From Bradyrhizobium sp. JYMT SZCCT0428 (GTDB lineage: Bacteria; Pseudomonadota; Alphaproteobacteria; Rhizobiales; Xanthobacteraceae), in contig NZ_JAFCLS010000027.1 in NCBI RefSeq assembly GCF_018131075.1, positions 1-64,000 of the forward strand: a stretch of 64,000 bases of DNA, read 5' to 3'. Shown piece by piece: positions 53,096 to 61,568 of this stretch (the first letter of the stretch is position 1; every line of letters begins with the position of its first letter). The translations under genes were made by a program, and so were the position numbers. The notes below the pieces were generated by a model. It saw nothing but the letters and a program-made list of their open reading frames with translations, did not search any database and had not been told where the DNA came from.

Positions 53096-53611
53096 ATGTT
53101 CCTCGTTGACATGCGCATTGGCTTTGCCAGTCCGGCACCGAGCATAGCGAGATTATCGCATGGCCGATAGAGGGAGTGACCGGCCCAATTCGGTTCCGAC
53201 GGATCGCAGCCATCGGCGAACTGGCCGGCTGATGTCGGCCAGGTTCCGCATCAGGCCACCATGTGCCGTTCAAAGTCGAACCGATTGGCTGGCAGCGCAA
53301 CCTTTGGATGGTGTGCCCGCTGCTATTTGGTACTCGATCTTTCCACTAGATCAATAGTGAGCGTCAATGCGTGCGGTTATGGTGAAGTCTCCTCCCTCGA
53401 GACCGATCACTCCTAGCGCCTCCCTTGCCTCTCCGGCGCCGTCCAAGCTGAAGGCGTTTTTGTGAGCTAACAGGGCCCGGGATATAAACGTCGATGCATG
53501 TGGCGCAGCGCCATGGACCAAGATTTCCTGCCTCCGAAGCCAATCGTTGAGTTCCTATACATTTGTATAATCGAAGCACGTAGTGGTTGCGCCTAGAAAA
53601 GAAAGAGTCTC
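53096..53611. other. Intergenic region between response regulators
   Basis: About 515 bases without a supported gene. A 65-residue plus-strand frame at 53160 is low-complexity and has no ribosome site. The region should carry the promoters of the FixJ-like gene and of the lone receiver. Confidence 0.4.
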
Positions 53612-54064
53612 GTGGACGACATCCGTTGTTCCGTAGAAAAGCTGTCTCGCGGTTACCGGTCTTGCCAAGTGCCAAACAGAGGATCAATAGTTGCCATAGT
53701 CGATGACGACAAAGCGGTTGGAAACGCAATCGAAGTTTTGATGCGTTCGATCGGATTGGTCGCCCAGGCGTTTTCGTCGGGGGAGGAGTTCCTACGCTCA
53801 CCCGAACTGAGCCGCACCGGCTGCCTGGTTGTTGACTTCGACATGCCCAGGATGAGTGGCCTTGATCTGCACAGCAATCTGTCTCGATTGGGCAACGAGA
53901 TTCCCACCATACTGATAACGGCCTATCCGAGCGACGATATTCGTGTCCGCGCACTTCAGGCTGGGGTCATCTGCTATCTGCCCAAGCCGTTCGATGAGAG
54001 CGACCTCCTGAATTGCATTCAGACCGCTCTAGATAGCTCAAAGGGAAATAGCGGCGCGCCGTAG
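53612..54064 (+). CDS. Lone receiver-domain response regulator
   Basis: A 150-residue receiver with a 25-residue N-terminal extension and no output domain. Acidic pair in AIVDDDKAVG, acceptor in VVDFDMPRMSG, switch threonine in LITAYPS, lysine in YLPKPFDESD. Starts at GTG 53612 after AAGAAAGAG. It resembles the lone receiver at 33930 in type and in its position next to a FixJ-like gene. It may relay or drain phosphate from the neighbouring kinases. Confidence 0.88.
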   Translation: MDDIRCSVEKLSRGYRSCQVPNRGSIVAIVDDDKAVGNAIEVLMRSIGLVAQAFSSGEEFLRSPELSRTGCLVVDFDMPRMSGLDLHSNLSRLGNEIPTILITAYPSDDIRVRALQAGVICYLPKPFDESDLLNCIQTALDSSKGNSGAP

Positions 54065-54458
54065 TTTGCCTACGTCGCATCAACGGCCGCTAAGCCCGCG
54101 ACAAGTCGCCTCCGCCGGCCATCGGCGATACAATTCATTCACATCGGCATCGCAGAAGGCGCGGACAAAAGAGCAGTCCGTTATCTGCCGGCTGATCCGT
54201 GGCCAACCGTCTCCAGCGGCTGGAAAGGCAAGGCAGGACGGTCGTGCCGGCACATGGTGCTCGTGCCCGCCATGTGGCCCCAGCGGTGCTGGGGTCGGCT
54301 CAACCCTCCGCGTAAGCTATACCAAGGTTTAGTTCGTCCTTGCCAAAGGTGTGAGAAAGGCTACGAGCTTCGTTGTGGCCAACTTTCCGCGCGCACAATT
54401 GCGGCATTTGCCGGCTGACGGTAATTATGCGGGGGAGCTCTTCATTCTTGGCTGACAT
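54065..54458. other. Region upstream of the second STAND regulator
   Basis: About 390 bases with one strong hairpin (54278-54294) and otherwise no feature I can support. The promoter of the STAND gene is expected between the hairpin and 54450. Confidence 0.45.
54278..54294 (+). terminator. GC-rich hairpin, terminator-like
   Basis: CCCCAGC (54278-54284) and GCTGGGG (54288-54294) form a perfect 7-bp stem with a three-base loop, about 210 bases after the lone receiver gene. No T tract follows. The arms match the hairpins at 1028-1059 and 1159-1191. Confidence 0.5.
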
Positions 54459-57323
54459 ATGTATGGCACCGTAGTTCATAGAAAGCTGAGGTTCGGCCCT
54501 TTCGAACTTTCGATTGGCGAGAGGATGCTCCGGCGCGACGGTGAAGTGCTTCCCCTCGGCGGCCGGGCGCTGGATATTTTGATCTATCTTTCCGGGCATC
54601 CGGGTGAGGTGATCTCAAAGCAGACACTGATTGATCACGTCTGGTCCGATGTGACCGTCGAAGAGGGGAGCCTGCGGGTACACGTGGCCGCCATCCGCAA
54701 GGCGCTCGGAGACGGCAAATTCGGCAACCGGTACATCGCGAACATTCAGGGCCGGGGCTACTCGTTCGTCGGGACTGTCGCCGAGGTCGGCAACAATGCG
54801 GCCGACACCGCCCCGCGGCGACACCATGGCCCGCTGCCCGCGCGGCCGCGCAGGCTGGTCGGGCGGGAGCCGGTGCTCAGCGAGGTCATGGACAATCTGC
54901 GAGCGGAGCGCTTCGTCACCCTGCTTGGCCCCGGTGGCATTGGCAAGACGACCATCGCCGTCGCCGCAGGCCACGCCATTGCCGAAGAGTTCGGCGGAGA
55001 TGTCTACTTCGTTGACCTCGGAAGCCTCACCGATCCGGACCATGTTGTGCGGGCCATCGGGACCTCCCTGGGACTTGTGCTGAAATCGAACGCAGCGAGC
55101 GCGGAGCTCATCGAACTCATCCATTCGAGAAAGCTGCTTATCATCCTCGACAGCTGCGAGCACGTGATCGAAGCCGTCGCCTGGGTCGCCGAACAGCTCT
55201 TTCAAGGCGCCGGGCAAGTCCATTTGCTGGCCACAAGTCGCGAATTGCTGAGGGTGGAAGGCGAGCATTGCTACCGTGTCCTTCCGCTGGATCTTCCACC
55301 CGCCGATTCGGAGCAGACGGCGGTTGCCGTGCTGCGGTATCCGGCGGCGCAGCTCTTTGTGGAGCGCGTAACGGCAAGGGGCGGCAATTTCGTTCTCACG
55401 GACCGTGAGGCGCCGTTGGTCGCCGACCTGTGCCGGAGATTGGACGGCCTGCCGCTCGCGATCGAATTGGCTGCGGGACCAGTGGCGGCGCTGGGCATCC
55501 GGGGCACGGTGGCCCGCCTGTTATCTCGGCTGGAATTGCTGAAATTGGGCCATCGGACCGCGATCCCCAGGCATCAGACGTTCAAGGCAACGCTGGATTG
55601 GAGCTACGATCTGCTGTCCGGTATGGAGAGGATTGTTTTCAGACGAATTGCCCGGTTTGTAGAACAGTTCAGCCTTGAGGGGGCGAGGCAAGTCGCTGGC
55701 GAACAAGGCTCCGATGATGGAGAGATCTGTGACGCAATCGCCGGTCTGGTCGAAAAGTCGTTAATATGTACTCAGCTGGACCATGGGCAGCCACAATATC
55801 GACTGCTGGACACAACGCGCGTCTATGCGCTCGAAAAGCTGAAGGAGCATGACGAATTCGACGCGATCTCGCTGCGACACGCGGAATACGTTATCCAACA
55901 GCTCGAACCGCAAAAAGAGATGCTATCGACCCTGCCAAGGGCTGAAAGAGTTGCGGCCTATTCCCGACAACTCAGCAATGTTCGGTCGGCGCTGGAATGG
56001 AGTTTTGGGCTACACGGCAACGACGAGATCGCGACAAGACTCGCGGCCGCTTCAATGCAACCGTTTCTCGAACTGTCCCTGTTGATCGAATGCTGCATCT
56101 GGGCAGAGCGAGCGATCGCTCGTTTCGGAAATCAGCACAAGAACTCTCGCCGGGAGATGGAGATTTGCGCGTCATTGTCCTTGGCGCTGATGCACACCGA
56201 AGCGAGTGGTCAGCGCGTTCGCGAAGCTTTTTCTCGGGCGTTGGACGTTGCGGTCATACAACGAGACTTTGCCTACGAGCTGCGGCTCCTGAGCGGGCTC
56301 TTCATGTATTCGCATTGGACCATGGACATTCGGGGTGCGACCGAAATCGCCGTCCGGAGCAAGAAATTAGCGTTGAAAACGGGGGATCCCGACGACATGG
56401 CGCTGACGGAAGCAATGTTAGCCGCCTCCGATCATTTGCTGGGAAATCACCCGGCCGCACAACTACATTGCGAATCGGGCCTCCGATACCTGGCGTCCGG
56501 TCCGCGCTTTCGAACCGAACAATATCTTCTTCATTATACGAGCTTCTTGCTCGTCGGCATGGCACGTTCACTCCTGTACGGAGGCTTGCTCGACCAATCG
56601 CTTGACTATGCAAAACGCGCCAGAGAGGAAGGCAAGAGGTCAGGCGACCCCGCCACGTATTGCCGATCCCTAGCCTTGGTCATTCCTGTCTTTCTGACCA
56701 TGGCAGACTTGAGGCAATCGGATCAGTACATCGGTGAACTGAGTGATCTCTCAACCGCGCACTCGCTGACGCCGTATCGCGCCATAGCGACTGGCCTGAA
56801 GGGCCAATGGTTGCTCCTTCAAAACAATCGCATCGATGGAATCGGGTTGCTGAAGAGAGCGCTGGAGGAGCTTCACGCTCAGCATCACGAGATGCTGAAT
56901 ATGGATTTTACCTGCGATCTGGCCAGGGCTCTTGGGGACGTTGGTAAACACGAGCAGGCGCTGATCCTAACCGTGAATGCGATTGAGCAACAGCAGCGCG
57001 CTGGCAAATTTCTGCATATGCCCGCCCTGTTCAGGGTGAAGGGCATCATCCTGGCGTCAAGGTCGGCCAATGACTATCCCGAAGCAGAAAAGAGCCTGCT
57101 GATATCGATCGAGTGGGCAAGACGTCAGTCCGCCAATCTGTTTGAATTAAAGTCGGCAATCGATCTTGCCGAGCTGTTGATCTCACAGAAGCGAATGGCT
57201 GAGGCGTACAGACATATCAGCGCGGCTCTTAATCAGACGCCACATGGAATGGTCTCGCCGATTCACGATCGCGCTCGACAAATCCTCAGCCGGTTCCAAT
57301 CCAACATCCGGGCTGCCGGCTAG
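54459..57323 (+). CDS. Winged-helix/STAND ATPase transcriptional regulator
   Basis: A 954-residue paralogue of the protein at 43289. Winged helix at about 8-105 (LRFGPFELSIGERML, GSLRVHVAAIRKALG, GRGYSFVGTV). Walker A GPGGIGKTT near 157, Walker B LLIILDSCEHV near 228, sensor LLATSRELLRVEG, and GLPLAIELAAGP. Residues about 480-950 are helical TPR-like repeats that diverge from the paralogue more than the N-terminal half does, as expected if the two sense different signals. The ATG at 54459 gives MYGTVVHRKLRFG. Two regulators of this large type within 11 kb is unusual. Confidence 0.9.
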   Translation: MYGTVVHRKLRFGPFELSIGERMLRRDGEVLPLGGRALDILIYLSGHPGEVISKQTLIDHVWSDVTVEEGSLRVHVAAIRKALGDGKFGNRYIANIQGRGYSFVGTVAEVGNNAADTAPRRHHGPLPARPRRLVGREPVLSEVMDNLRAERFVTLLGPGGIGKTTIAVAAGHAIAEEFGGDVYFVDLGSLTDPDHVVRAIGTSLGLVLKSNAASAELIELIHSRKLLIILDSCEHVIEAVAWVAEQLFQGAGQVHLLATSRELLRVEGEHCYRVLPLDLPPADSEQTAVAVLRYPAAQLFVERVTARGGNFVLTDREAPLVADLCRRLDGLPLAIELAAGPVAALGIRGTVARLLSRLELLKLGHRTAIPRHQTFKATLDWSYDLLSGMERIVFRRIARFVEQFSLEGARQVAGEQGSDDGEICDAIAGLVEKSLICTQLDHGQPQYRLLDTTRVYALEKLKEHDEFDAISLRHAEYVIQQLEPQKEMLSTLPRAERVAAYSRQLSNVRSALEWSFGLHGNDEIATRLAAASMQPFLELSLLIECCIWAERAIARFGNQHKNSRREMEICASLSLALMHTEASGQRVREAFSRALDVAVIQRDFAYELRLLSGLFMYSHWTMDIRGATEIAVRSKKLALKTGDPDDMALTEAMLAASDHLLGNHPAAQLHCESGLRYLASGPRFRTEQYLLHYTSFLLVGMARSLLYGGLLDQSLDYAKRAREEGKRSGDPATYCRSLALVIPVFLTMADLRQSDQYIGELSDLSTAHSLTPYRAIATGLKGQWLLLQNNRIDGIGLLKRALEELHAQHHEMLNMDFTCDLARALGDVGKHEQALILTVNAIEQQQRAGKFLHMPALFRVKGIILASRSANDYPEAEKSLLISIEWARRQSANLFELKSAIDLAELLISQKRMAEAYRHISAALNQTPHGMVSPIHDRARQILSRFQSNIRAAG

Positions 57324-57353
57324 AGCGAGCCCGGACCCGCAATTGATCTTAGC

Positions 57354-57387
57354 GCAATCGCGTACAAATCCTCGCAATCGCTTACAA
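57354..57387. promoter_or_regulatory. Two direct 14-bp repeats spaced by two helical turns
   Basis: GCAATCGCGTACAA (57354-57367) and GCAATCGCTTACAA (57374-57387) differ at one base and start 20 bp apart. Direct repeats at this spacing are typical of binding by two response-regulator or winged-helix protomers on one DNA face. They lie between the STAND gene and the exporter relic. Confidence 0.4.
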
Positions 57388-57472
57388 GCCCGCTTTCGGG
57401 GCACGGCGCAGGTTGGGATCATAACAATCCCTACAGCGTCCCGCATGGTTCCGCATCATCGCCGTCTCAACA

Positions 57473-58700
57473 AGGCCGCTGTCACGCGAAGCGGCATTGG
57501 ACCTGATTGCGCTGGCGGCCGTGGTACTGTTCGCTCACGGGCAGACCACGGAACGAACAGTTGTCGCCGCCGAACGGCTTGGGCGCGCGATCGGCGTGCC
57601 GGTGACGGCGCTGCCATACTGGGGCCAGCTCACGGTTGAGATCGAGGGCACGACGGTGTCGAAAATCGTTCCCGTAAAGCCGCTCGGGGTCGACATGGGC
57701 AAGGTGCTGGCCGTCACGACCGTCGTGGATCAGGTCTGCGATGGCAAGCTGGAGGCTGACGCTGCGCGGTCTGCACTCGCGTTGGCAGGCCGTCTGCCGC
57801 CGGTTTCGACGCTGCGCTTCACATTGTTGGCAGCCGTCGGCGCGGCGTCGCTCGGTGTCATATTCGGCGTGGCTGACGCAGTGAGCCTGCTGCTGATTGC
57901 GGGGAGCGCGGCGATCGGCGCGCTTGTGCGCCGGCGGCCGGGTTTCAGCGCCAATCCGTTCATCAAGCCGCTTTGCGCCGCGACCATCGCAGGTGCCGTG
58001 GCTGGCGCCGGCCGCTTGAAGTTGTCGGAGGCGATAACGCTGATCGCGTTCTGTCCCTGCATGGTGCTGGTGCCTGGTCCGCATCTCCTCAACGGCGCTA
58101 TCGATCTTGCGCGCACGCGCGTCGCGCTCGGCATCGCGCGCCTGGCCTATGCTTGTGTCTTCGTGCTGATGATCTGCGCCGGGCTCTGGTTCGGGCTCGT
58201 CGTCACCGGCGCAAACCCTTCCGGCCGCCGAAGCGGCGGCGCCGACGCCGCTGGCCGCTGACTTGATTGCGGCAGGATGCGCCGTCGCCGCGTTCGGCAC
58301 CTTCTTTTCGATGCCATGGCGTCTGCTGCGTTCCACCGATCGGGGTCGGCATGTTCGCGCATGCGATGCGCTGGGCCGTGATCTCGATGGCATCGGACAA
58401 ATGTTGCAACTGGTGCCTTCATCGCCTGCTTCATTGTCAGCGTCATCGTCACGCCGGTCGCCGACCGTCTGCTCTTCCGTTGGCCGCGCTCGGCTTCTCC
58501 GCCGTCGTCTCGATGATGCGGGGTTTCTTCTTGTTCCACACCGCCAGCACCCTTGTCGAGTTGGTCTCGATCGGGCCGGGCGCGCCGGCAGTCCTGCTGA
58601 CGAGCGTTGCCGTGAACGGGACCACGGCATTGTTGCCATGACGCTGGGGTTGATCCTGCCGCGCCTGCTGTTCGAGCACTTTCTGCCCGCGTCCAAATGA
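57473..58700 (+). pseudogene. Relic of a ThrE-type threonine/serine exporter
   Basis: The N-terminal DUF1212-type half is intact in one frame (SREAALDLIALAAVVLFAHG, GQTTERTVVAAERLG, VCDGKLEADAARSAL, then membrane helices) up to about 58210. The rest is recognisable only by changing frame several times: DLIAAGCAVAAFGTFF, IGVGMFAHAMRWAVIS, ATGAFIACFIVSVIVTPVAD, LPLAALGFSAVVSMM and IVAMTLGLILPRLLFEHF follow in order. At least five frameshifts make it a pseudogene unless the sequence has many indel errors; genes on both sides read through cleanly, which argues against error. The start of the ancestral gene is not clear. Confidence 0.8.
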
Positions 58701-58724
58701 AATGAAACGCGACAAGGATGTTCT

Positions 58725-58793
58725 ATGGATCGCAACGCCGTTCAATATGCATCGGCCCCGCCGCGATACCAAGGATCGGGCAGGGCTTCGTGA
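58725..58793 (+). other. Mini reading frame, first of a duplicated pair
   Basis: A 22-codon frame (MDRNAVQYASAPPRYQGSGR and on) after AAGGAT. The sequence from CAAGGATGTTCTATG to GTTCAA recurs with four or five changes at 59521-59551. It may be a leader peptide or just a repeated non-coding element. Confidence 0.3.
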
Positions 58794-58864
58794 GCGCACT
58801 ATCAGGACACCATTGACGGGCCCTGTTTCGCTTTGGGATGTTTCGAATGGGTGGAGACAAATGG

Positions 58865-59146
58865 ATGCGACTTGGTTTGAAAGCGTTTTCACGCGTTGCT
58901 TGGCTAACATTGATGGTTTTACCCGTTTCTGCGGTCGCGCAAGAGGCTCTGGAGGAGCGACGCGCCTGCACCCCCGACGTGCTTCGCCTTTGTAGTGCGT
59001 TCATCCCCGATTCGGCCCAAATCACTGCCTGTCTTAGACAGAAGAACGCGGAGCTCGGTGACGCATGCAGGCAGATCATCCTGGCGGGAATGAAACCATC
59101 CGACAGAAGCGGGAGCGCCGGGACAGGAGGACGTATCGCCCGATGA
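58865..59146 (+). CDS. Small secreted cysteine-containing protein
   Basis: A protein of about 93 residues with a signal peptide (LKAFSRVAWLTLMVLPVSAV, cleavage after VAQ) and a mature part with the pattern RRACTPDVLRLCSAF...ITACLRQKNAELGDACRQ, that is four cysteines spaced as in the GLG1-type cysteine-rich repeat. GGAG eight bases before ATG 58865 supports this start; 58838 is an alternative. Similar short exported proteins are frequent in Bradyrhizobium. Function unknown. Confidence 0.7.
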   Translation: MRLGLKAFSRVAWLTLMVLPVSAVAQEALEERRACTPDVLRLCSAFIPDSAQITACLRQKNAELGDACRQIILAGMKPSDRSGSAGTGGRIAR

Positions 59147-59177
59147 AACGGGTAGCGAAAACGACCTAAGGACGGCC

Positions 59178-59447
59178 ATGAATTTCGTGCTGGTGAACCA
59201 CAGGACTCCACGCAAGCCGTCGTTTTGCGCATCGTGCTCGCAGCCGCTTCAGCGAAGCTACTTGCATGATCTGTCCACGCGCAGCCGGTATTGCAGCGTC
59301 GAATGCTATTCCGATCGTGCTGCCGGCAGCATGGTGCGATCGCTCGCCACGGCGGATCCCTACAATCTTGTTATTCTATCCATGGTATTGCCGATGCTCA
59401 GCATCGAGGTCGCGTCTGCAGTGTTCGACTGCACATGGCGCAGTTAA
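59178..59447 (+). CDS. Small putative zinc-ribbon protein
   Basis: An 89-residue protein with CASCSQPLQRSYLHD and RYCSVECYSDR, i.e. two Cys pairs (CxxC and CxxxC) as in small zinc ribbons, followed by a hydrophobic C-terminal stretch (LVILSMVLPMLSIEVASAVF) that could insert in a membrane. ATG 59178 is preceded by a weak GGA. I do not recognise a named family; similar short proteins occur in related genomes. It lies 31 bp after the secreted cysteine protein and may be co-transcribed. Confidence 0.6.
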   Translation: MNFVLVNHRTPRKPSFCASCSQPLQRSYLHDLSTRSRYCSVECYSDRAAGSMVRSLATADPYNLVILSMVLPMLSIEVASAVFDCTWRS

Positions 59448-59532
59448 GCTCACCCGCGAAACTCATCCGTCATTTCCGGGTGCTCGGTCCATCGAACCGA
59501 ACCTCGTAACATCTGCACGGCAAGGATGTCCT

Positions 59533-59577
59533 ATGCATCGCAACGCAGTTCAAGAAGTAGCATGGACGTCGCGATAG
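59533..59577 (+). other. Mini reading frame, second of a duplicated pair
   Basis: A 14-codon frame (MHRNAVQEVAWTSR) after AAGGAT, 87 bases before the NADH dehydrogenase start. Its first eight codons and its ribosome site resemble the frame at 58725. It could be a leader for ndh. Confidence 0.3.
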
Positions 59578-59619
59578 GAATGAGCGGCGGGGGCGCGTAC
59601 AACATCATCGGGTGCAGCA

Positions 59620-60951
59620 TTGAGCACAGTTCTGACCAAGTCCTTGCCGGAGGAAAAGCCGGCAGCAGCGAATGAAGCTCCCCGGAAGAAGCGCGTTGTG
59701 ATCGTTGGCGGCGGATTTGCCGGCATTGCGGCGGCGCGTGCGCTGAAGCGAGCCGACGTCGAGATCACGCTGATCGACCGGCGTAATCACCATATCTTTC
59801 AGCCGCTCCTGTACCAGGTCGCCACCGCTGTTCTTGCACCATCCGAGATCGCGGCGCCGATCCGTCAGCTCGAGGCGAAACAGAGGAACCTCAGCGTGTT
59901 GCTGGCGGAGGTCAGGGGCATCAATCTCGGAGCTCGCACCGTCGAAGCCGCTTGCCCCGGGATTGGCAGTCGAAAGCTCGAGTACGACTTCCTGGTAATC
60001 GCCACTGGAATGCGGCCGAGCTATTTCGGTCATGACGAGTTTGCGCGGTTCGCACCCGGCCTCAAAAGCCTCAACGACGCTGAGACGATCCGAACCAAGA
60101 TTCTGAGCGCGTTTGAATTGGCTGAATCGACTCATGACCCGAAAGAGCGTGCTCGCCAGATGACGTTCGTGTTGGTGGGCGGTGGCCCGACCGGCGTCGA
60201 GCTTGCTGCTTCGATCGCTCAACTGGTCTCGGTGACCCTGCGCAAGAATTTCCGCAAGATCGACCCTGCCAAGAGCCGAATTGTGTTGCTGGACGGCGGG
60301 GCTCGTATTCTGCCGACTTTTGCAGAGAAGCTGTCACGAAAGGCTGCCAAGCGGCTAACCAGGCTCGGGGTTGAAGTATCGACGGGCGTAAAGGTCGAGA
60401 AGGTTGACGACCAGGGCGTGATCGCGGCTGGCGCCCGGATTCCCAGCGCCACCGTGCTTTGGACAGCAGGCGTCAGCGCCTCGCCGGTTGTGAAGATGCT
60501 CGGGACGACCACGGACCGCGCCGGGCGCGCATTGGTTGGCGCTTTCATGGACATCCCCGAGGCGCCCAATGTGTTTGTGGCGGGTGACATAGCCGCGATG
60601 ACCCAGGATGGTCACCCCGTGCCGGGAGTGGCACAGGCAGCCATTCAGCAGGGAAGGTTTGTCGGGCATGTCATTGCCAACCGTGTCAGGGGACGAAAGG
60701 ATGGTCGACCGTTTCGGTACCGCAACAAAGGCAATATGGCGGTGGTCGGCAAAAACTTCGCCATCCTCGAGGCCGGCCATTTCCGCAGCAGCGGCTTTGT
60801 GACTTGGCTGGTGTGGGCCGCACTCCATGTGCTCGCCCTCCCGCAACTCCAGAATCGGTTTCGCGTCCAAACGCAATGGTTCTGGTCCTATCTGTCAGGC
60901 CAACGGAGCTCACGGCTGATTTCCGAGGGGCCGCGGTCGTCCGCGTCATAG
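59620..60951 (+). CDS. ndh: Type II NADH dehydrogenase (NDH-2)
   Basis: A 443-residue single-subunit flavoprotein that passes electrons from NADH to quinone at the inner face of the membrane without pumping protons. FAD-binding motif VVIVGGGFAGIAAARAL is near residue 25, NHHIFQPLLYQVATAVL follows, the NADH-binding motif FVLVGGGPTGVELAASIAQL is near 185, and the second FAD contact NVFVAGDIAAM is near 320. The C terminus (FVTWLVWAALHVLAL) is the amphipathic membrane anchor. The start is TTG 59620. Length is usual. It stands alone, with an unrelated membrane-anchored gene after it. Confidence 0.93.
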   Translation: MSTVLTKSLPEEKPAAANEAPRKKRVVIVGGGFAGIAAARALKRADVEITLIDRRNHHIFQPLLYQVATAVLAPSEIAAPIRQLEAKQRNLSVLLAEVRGINLGARTVEAACPGIGSRKLEYDFLVIATGMRPSYFGHDEFARFAPGLKSLNDAETIRTKILSAFELAESTHDPKERARQMTFVLVGGGPTGVELAASIAQLVSVTLRKNFRKIDPAKSRIVLLDGGARILPTFAEKLSRKAAKRLTRLGVEVSTGVKVEKVDDQGVIAAGARIPSATVLWTAGVSASPVVKMLGTTTDRAGRALVGAFMDIPEAPNVFVAGDIAAMTQDGHPVPGVAQAAIQQGRFVGHVIANRVRGRKDGRPFRYRNKGNMAVVGKNFAILEAGHFRSSGFVTWLVWAALHVLALPQLQNRFRVQTQWFWSYLSGQRSSRLISEGPRSSAS

Positions 60952-61009
60952 TCGTCGCCAGGCCGGCGGTCATCACCGTCGGGCTCTGAAGCTGGTTGGG
61001 ATTGCAACT

Positions 61010-61456
61010 GTGGACGTCTCGATTATCTCCGCGCTCGCCGCGCTCACCGGAGCAGCTGTCGGCGGCTTGACGAGCGGAATCGCAACTTGGCTGAACCATC
61101 GAAGCCAGGTCCGGGTCGAGTGGATTCTTCACGAGAAGAGCCGCCGGCAGATCCTCTACAGGGATTTTATCGAGGAAGCTGCCAGGTGTTACATGGATGC
61201 ACTGCAGCACGATAAAGCTGACATTCCCAGCCTGGTCGGCGTTTACGCGAAGCTGAGCGCGATGCGGGCGCTGTCCTCGAAGTCGGTGGTCCACTGCGCC
61301 GAAGACGTCGCCCGAAAAATCCTGGACACCTATTTGGAGCCAGACAAGAGCTTCGTCGAACTGCGCGAAATGGCGATCGATGGCACGATCGATCTGTTAC
61401 GAGGCTTCAGCGACGCGTGCCATGACGAATTCGAGGAAATGCGGCCACTATTTTGA
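61010..61456 (+). CDS. Membrane-anchored hypothetical protein, 148 residues
   Basis: One N-terminal hydrophobic helix (ISALAALTGAAVGGLTSGIA) is followed by a soluble helical domain of 120 residues with conserved-looking LYRDFIEEAARCYMDAL and VVHCAEDVARKIL. I recognise the general type, common in alphaproteobacteria, but no named family or activity. Start codon GTG at 61010. It is 58 bp after ndh on the same strand and may be co-transcribed. Confidence 0.75.
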   Translation: MDVSIISALAALTGAAVGGLTSGIATWLNHRSQVRVEWILHEKSRRQILYRDFIEEAARCYMDALQHDKADIPSLVGVYAKLSAMRALSSKSVVHCAEDVARKILDTYLEPDKSFVELREMAIDGTIDLLRGFSDACHDEFEEMRPLF

Positions 61457-61568
61457 GCTTCACCAGCGGTTCAATCCGCTTCTTTCAGCATTCGCAGTCG
61501 CCTTGTCGGCCACTGCAACGCGCGCCAAATGAAACCAACAACCGGAAGATTGCCCTTGTTATGGCAAT

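Noticed and set aside
53160..53357. 65-residue plus-strand frame
   Set aside because: Arg/Pro-rich, no ribosome site, no resemblance to known proteins.
57473..58700. Explaining the exporter frameshifts by poor sequence quality
   Set aside because: Genes on both sides of several kilobases each are uninterrupted, and the shifts are confined to this gene, so true decay is likelier; resequencing would settle it.
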